Shown: positions 4,343 through 5,431 of the stretch, in pieces
How the letters are laid out: each line of letters opens with the position of its first letter
Numbering within the stretch: position 1 is the first letter of the stretch
NCBI GenBank assembly: GCA_003158115.1
Contig: PMGM01000081.1
Coordinates: forward strand, 1 to 5,431
Length of the DNA: 5,431 nucleotides
Direction of reading: 5' to 3'
DNA from: Methanobacterium sp.
GTDB lineage: Archaea; Methanobacteriota; Methanobacteria; Methanobacteriales; Methanobacteriaceae
The notes under the pieces: generated by a model
Databases searched by the model: none
Told to the model about the DNA's origin: nothing
The model's input: the letters and a program-made list of their open reading frames with translations, nothing else
Made by a program: the position numbers and the translations under genes

Positions 4343-5365
4343 ATGACATGTAACGTATTAGTTGGCGGAGGATGGGGTGACGAAGGTAAAGGTAAATGTA
4401 TAACCTACCTCTGTTTCAACGATAAACCAGATATCATAGCAAGAGCAGGTGTGGGACCAAATGCAGGGCACTCTGTTGAATTTAATGGCGAGAAATATGG
4501 ATTAAGAATGATCCCATCAGGGTTTGTGCATACCGGTGCAAGACTACTTATTGGGGCTGGAGTACTTGTGGATCCAGAAGTTTTCCATCATGAACTCGAC
4601 TACCTTAACAAATATAATGTCAAAGAAAGGACTTTTGCAGATTTCAGGTCGGCAATAATAGAACAGAAACATAAAGATCAAGACAGGGCATCAGACTATC
4701 TTTCAAAAACAATAGGCAGTACAGGCAGTGGATGTGGACCAGCTAATGCAGATAGAGTTATGAGGGTAGCAAAACTTGCAGGTGACATTCCTGAGATGGA
4801 CGGATACACAACTGATGTTCCAACAGAAATCAACGAAGCATTAGATGAAGACAGAAATGTTTTCATTGAAGGAACTCAAGGATATGGATTATCATTATAC
4901 TATGGTACATACCCATATGTAACAAGCAAAGATACAACAGCAAGTACAGCAGCAGCAGATGTGGGAATTGGTCCTACAAGGGTTGATGATGTAATAGTTG
5001 TATTTAAATCTTATATTACACGTGTAGGTGAAGGACCATTCAACACAGAAATAACTCAAAAAGAAGCGGAAGCTTTAGATATTGAGGAATATGGGACTGT
5101 TACTGGACGTAGACGTAGAGTAGGTACTTTTGATATGGATCTTGCAAGGGAATCCTGTATGATTAATGGAGCAACACAGATAGCTCTTACTTGTGTAGAC
5201 AGAATATTCCCAAAATGTGAACGTGTTAAAGATTATTCACAGCTTTCACAAGAGGTTAAAAACTTTGTTGCAGAAATTGAAGGCGAAACAGGTGTTCCTG
5301 TAACAATAATATCAACAGGACCCGATCTTGTAGATACCATAGACCTCAGAAAAGAACTTCTCTAA
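4343..5365 (+). CDS. purA: Adenylosuccinate synthetase, short archaeal form
   Basis: The enzyme joins IMP and aspartate using GTP to give adenylosuccinate, GDP and phosphate, the first committed step from IMP to AMP, in the cytoplasm. All family signatures are present. WGDEGKGK (11-18) is the phosphate loop with the catalytic Asp13. GPNAGHS (38-44) holds the catalytic His43. [17 protein letters not shown] (125-141) binds [23 protein letters not shown] (176-195) forms the next IMP loop. [12 protein letters not shown] (225-236) and [11 protein letters not shown] (254-264) complete the core and the aspartate-binding loop. At 340 residues it is about 90 shorter than bacterial enzymes (E. coli about 430), which is normal for the archaeal short form. 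The ATG at 4343 has AAGGAG eight bases upstream. The gene is intact, and its base use is less extremely AT-rich than the accessory genes to its left. It appears to be transcribed alone, with its own TATA box and T-tract stops. Confidence 0.97.
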   Translation: MTCNVLVGGGWGDEGKGKCITYLCFNDKPDIIARAGVGPNAGHSVEFNGEKYGLRMIPSGFVHTGARLLIGAGVLVDPEVFHHELDYLNKYNVKERTFADFRSAIIEQKHKDQDRASDYLSKTIGSTGSGCGPANADRVMRVAKLAGDIPEMDGYTTDVPTEINEALDEDRNVFIEGTQGYGLSLYYGTYPYVTSKDTTASTAAADVGIGPTRVDDVIVVFKSYITRVGEGPFNTEITQKEAEALDIEEYGTVTGRRRRVGTFDMDLARESCMINGATQIALTCVDRIFPKCERVKDYSQLSQEVKNFVAEIEGETGVPVTIISTGPDLVDTIDLRKELL

Positions 5366-5372
5366 ATTAATA

Positions 5373-5419
5373 TTTTTTTTTATATTTTAATTTGGTTCTA
5401 AGCAAATATTCTTTTTTTT
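5373..5419 (+). terminator. Double T-tract terminator of purA
   Basis: A run of nine T (5373-5381) starts seven bases after the purA stop codon and a run of eight T (5412-5419) follows. Two tracts in series are a common archaeal arrangement, the second catching read-through from the first. Confidence 0.7.
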
Positions 5420-5431
5420 ATAAATGTTGAG

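Overview
The window looks like the chromosome of a very AT-rich methanogenic archaeon, most likely of the order Methanobacteriales (Methanosphaera or Methanobrevibacter type). Four things support this: the tail of an archaeal HMf-type histone gene at the left edge; a short archaeal-type PurA at the right edge; TATA-box promoters with GGAGGTG-type Shine-Dalgarno (SD) sites; and transcription stops made of plain T-tracts. The genus is an inference. No rRNA or tRNA gene was seen.

Layout. 1-116: end of a histone gene, then a T-tract stop. 258-596: a small secreted inhibitor of the chagasin family (MEROPS I42) with its own promoter. 597-1305: about 700 bases with no intact gene; they hold T-tracts, a faint broken reading frame and one candidate RNA fold. 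1306-1518 and 1777-2091: two small, charged, cytoplasmic proteins of unknown function, each with its own TATA-like box. 2144-2222: a hairpin and T-tract stop. 2283-4239: a graveyard of mobile-element pieces, all on the minus strand. It holds the C-terminal end of a TnpB (IS200/IS605 OrfB) gene, two diverged copies of a small zinc-ribbon reading frame, and the N-terminal domain of a tyrosine recombinase. 3213-3683: an intact plus-strand gene for a secreted transglutaminase-like (Cys-His-Asp) protein, sitting between the two zinc-ribbon copies. 4343-5365: complete purA with promoter, SD site and T-tract stops.

How the parts relate. The edges are housekeeping genes (chromatin, AMP synthesis) and the 4.2 kb between them is accessory. 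Every accessory gene is read separately and no operon is evident. The most suggestive pairing is an exported cysteine-protease inhibitor and an exported cysteine-peptidase-like protein in the same accessory block. They lie 2.6 kb apart with separate promoters, so a functional link is only a hypothesis. The repeated insertions suggest that the histone-purA interval is a tolerated landing site for mobile DNA.
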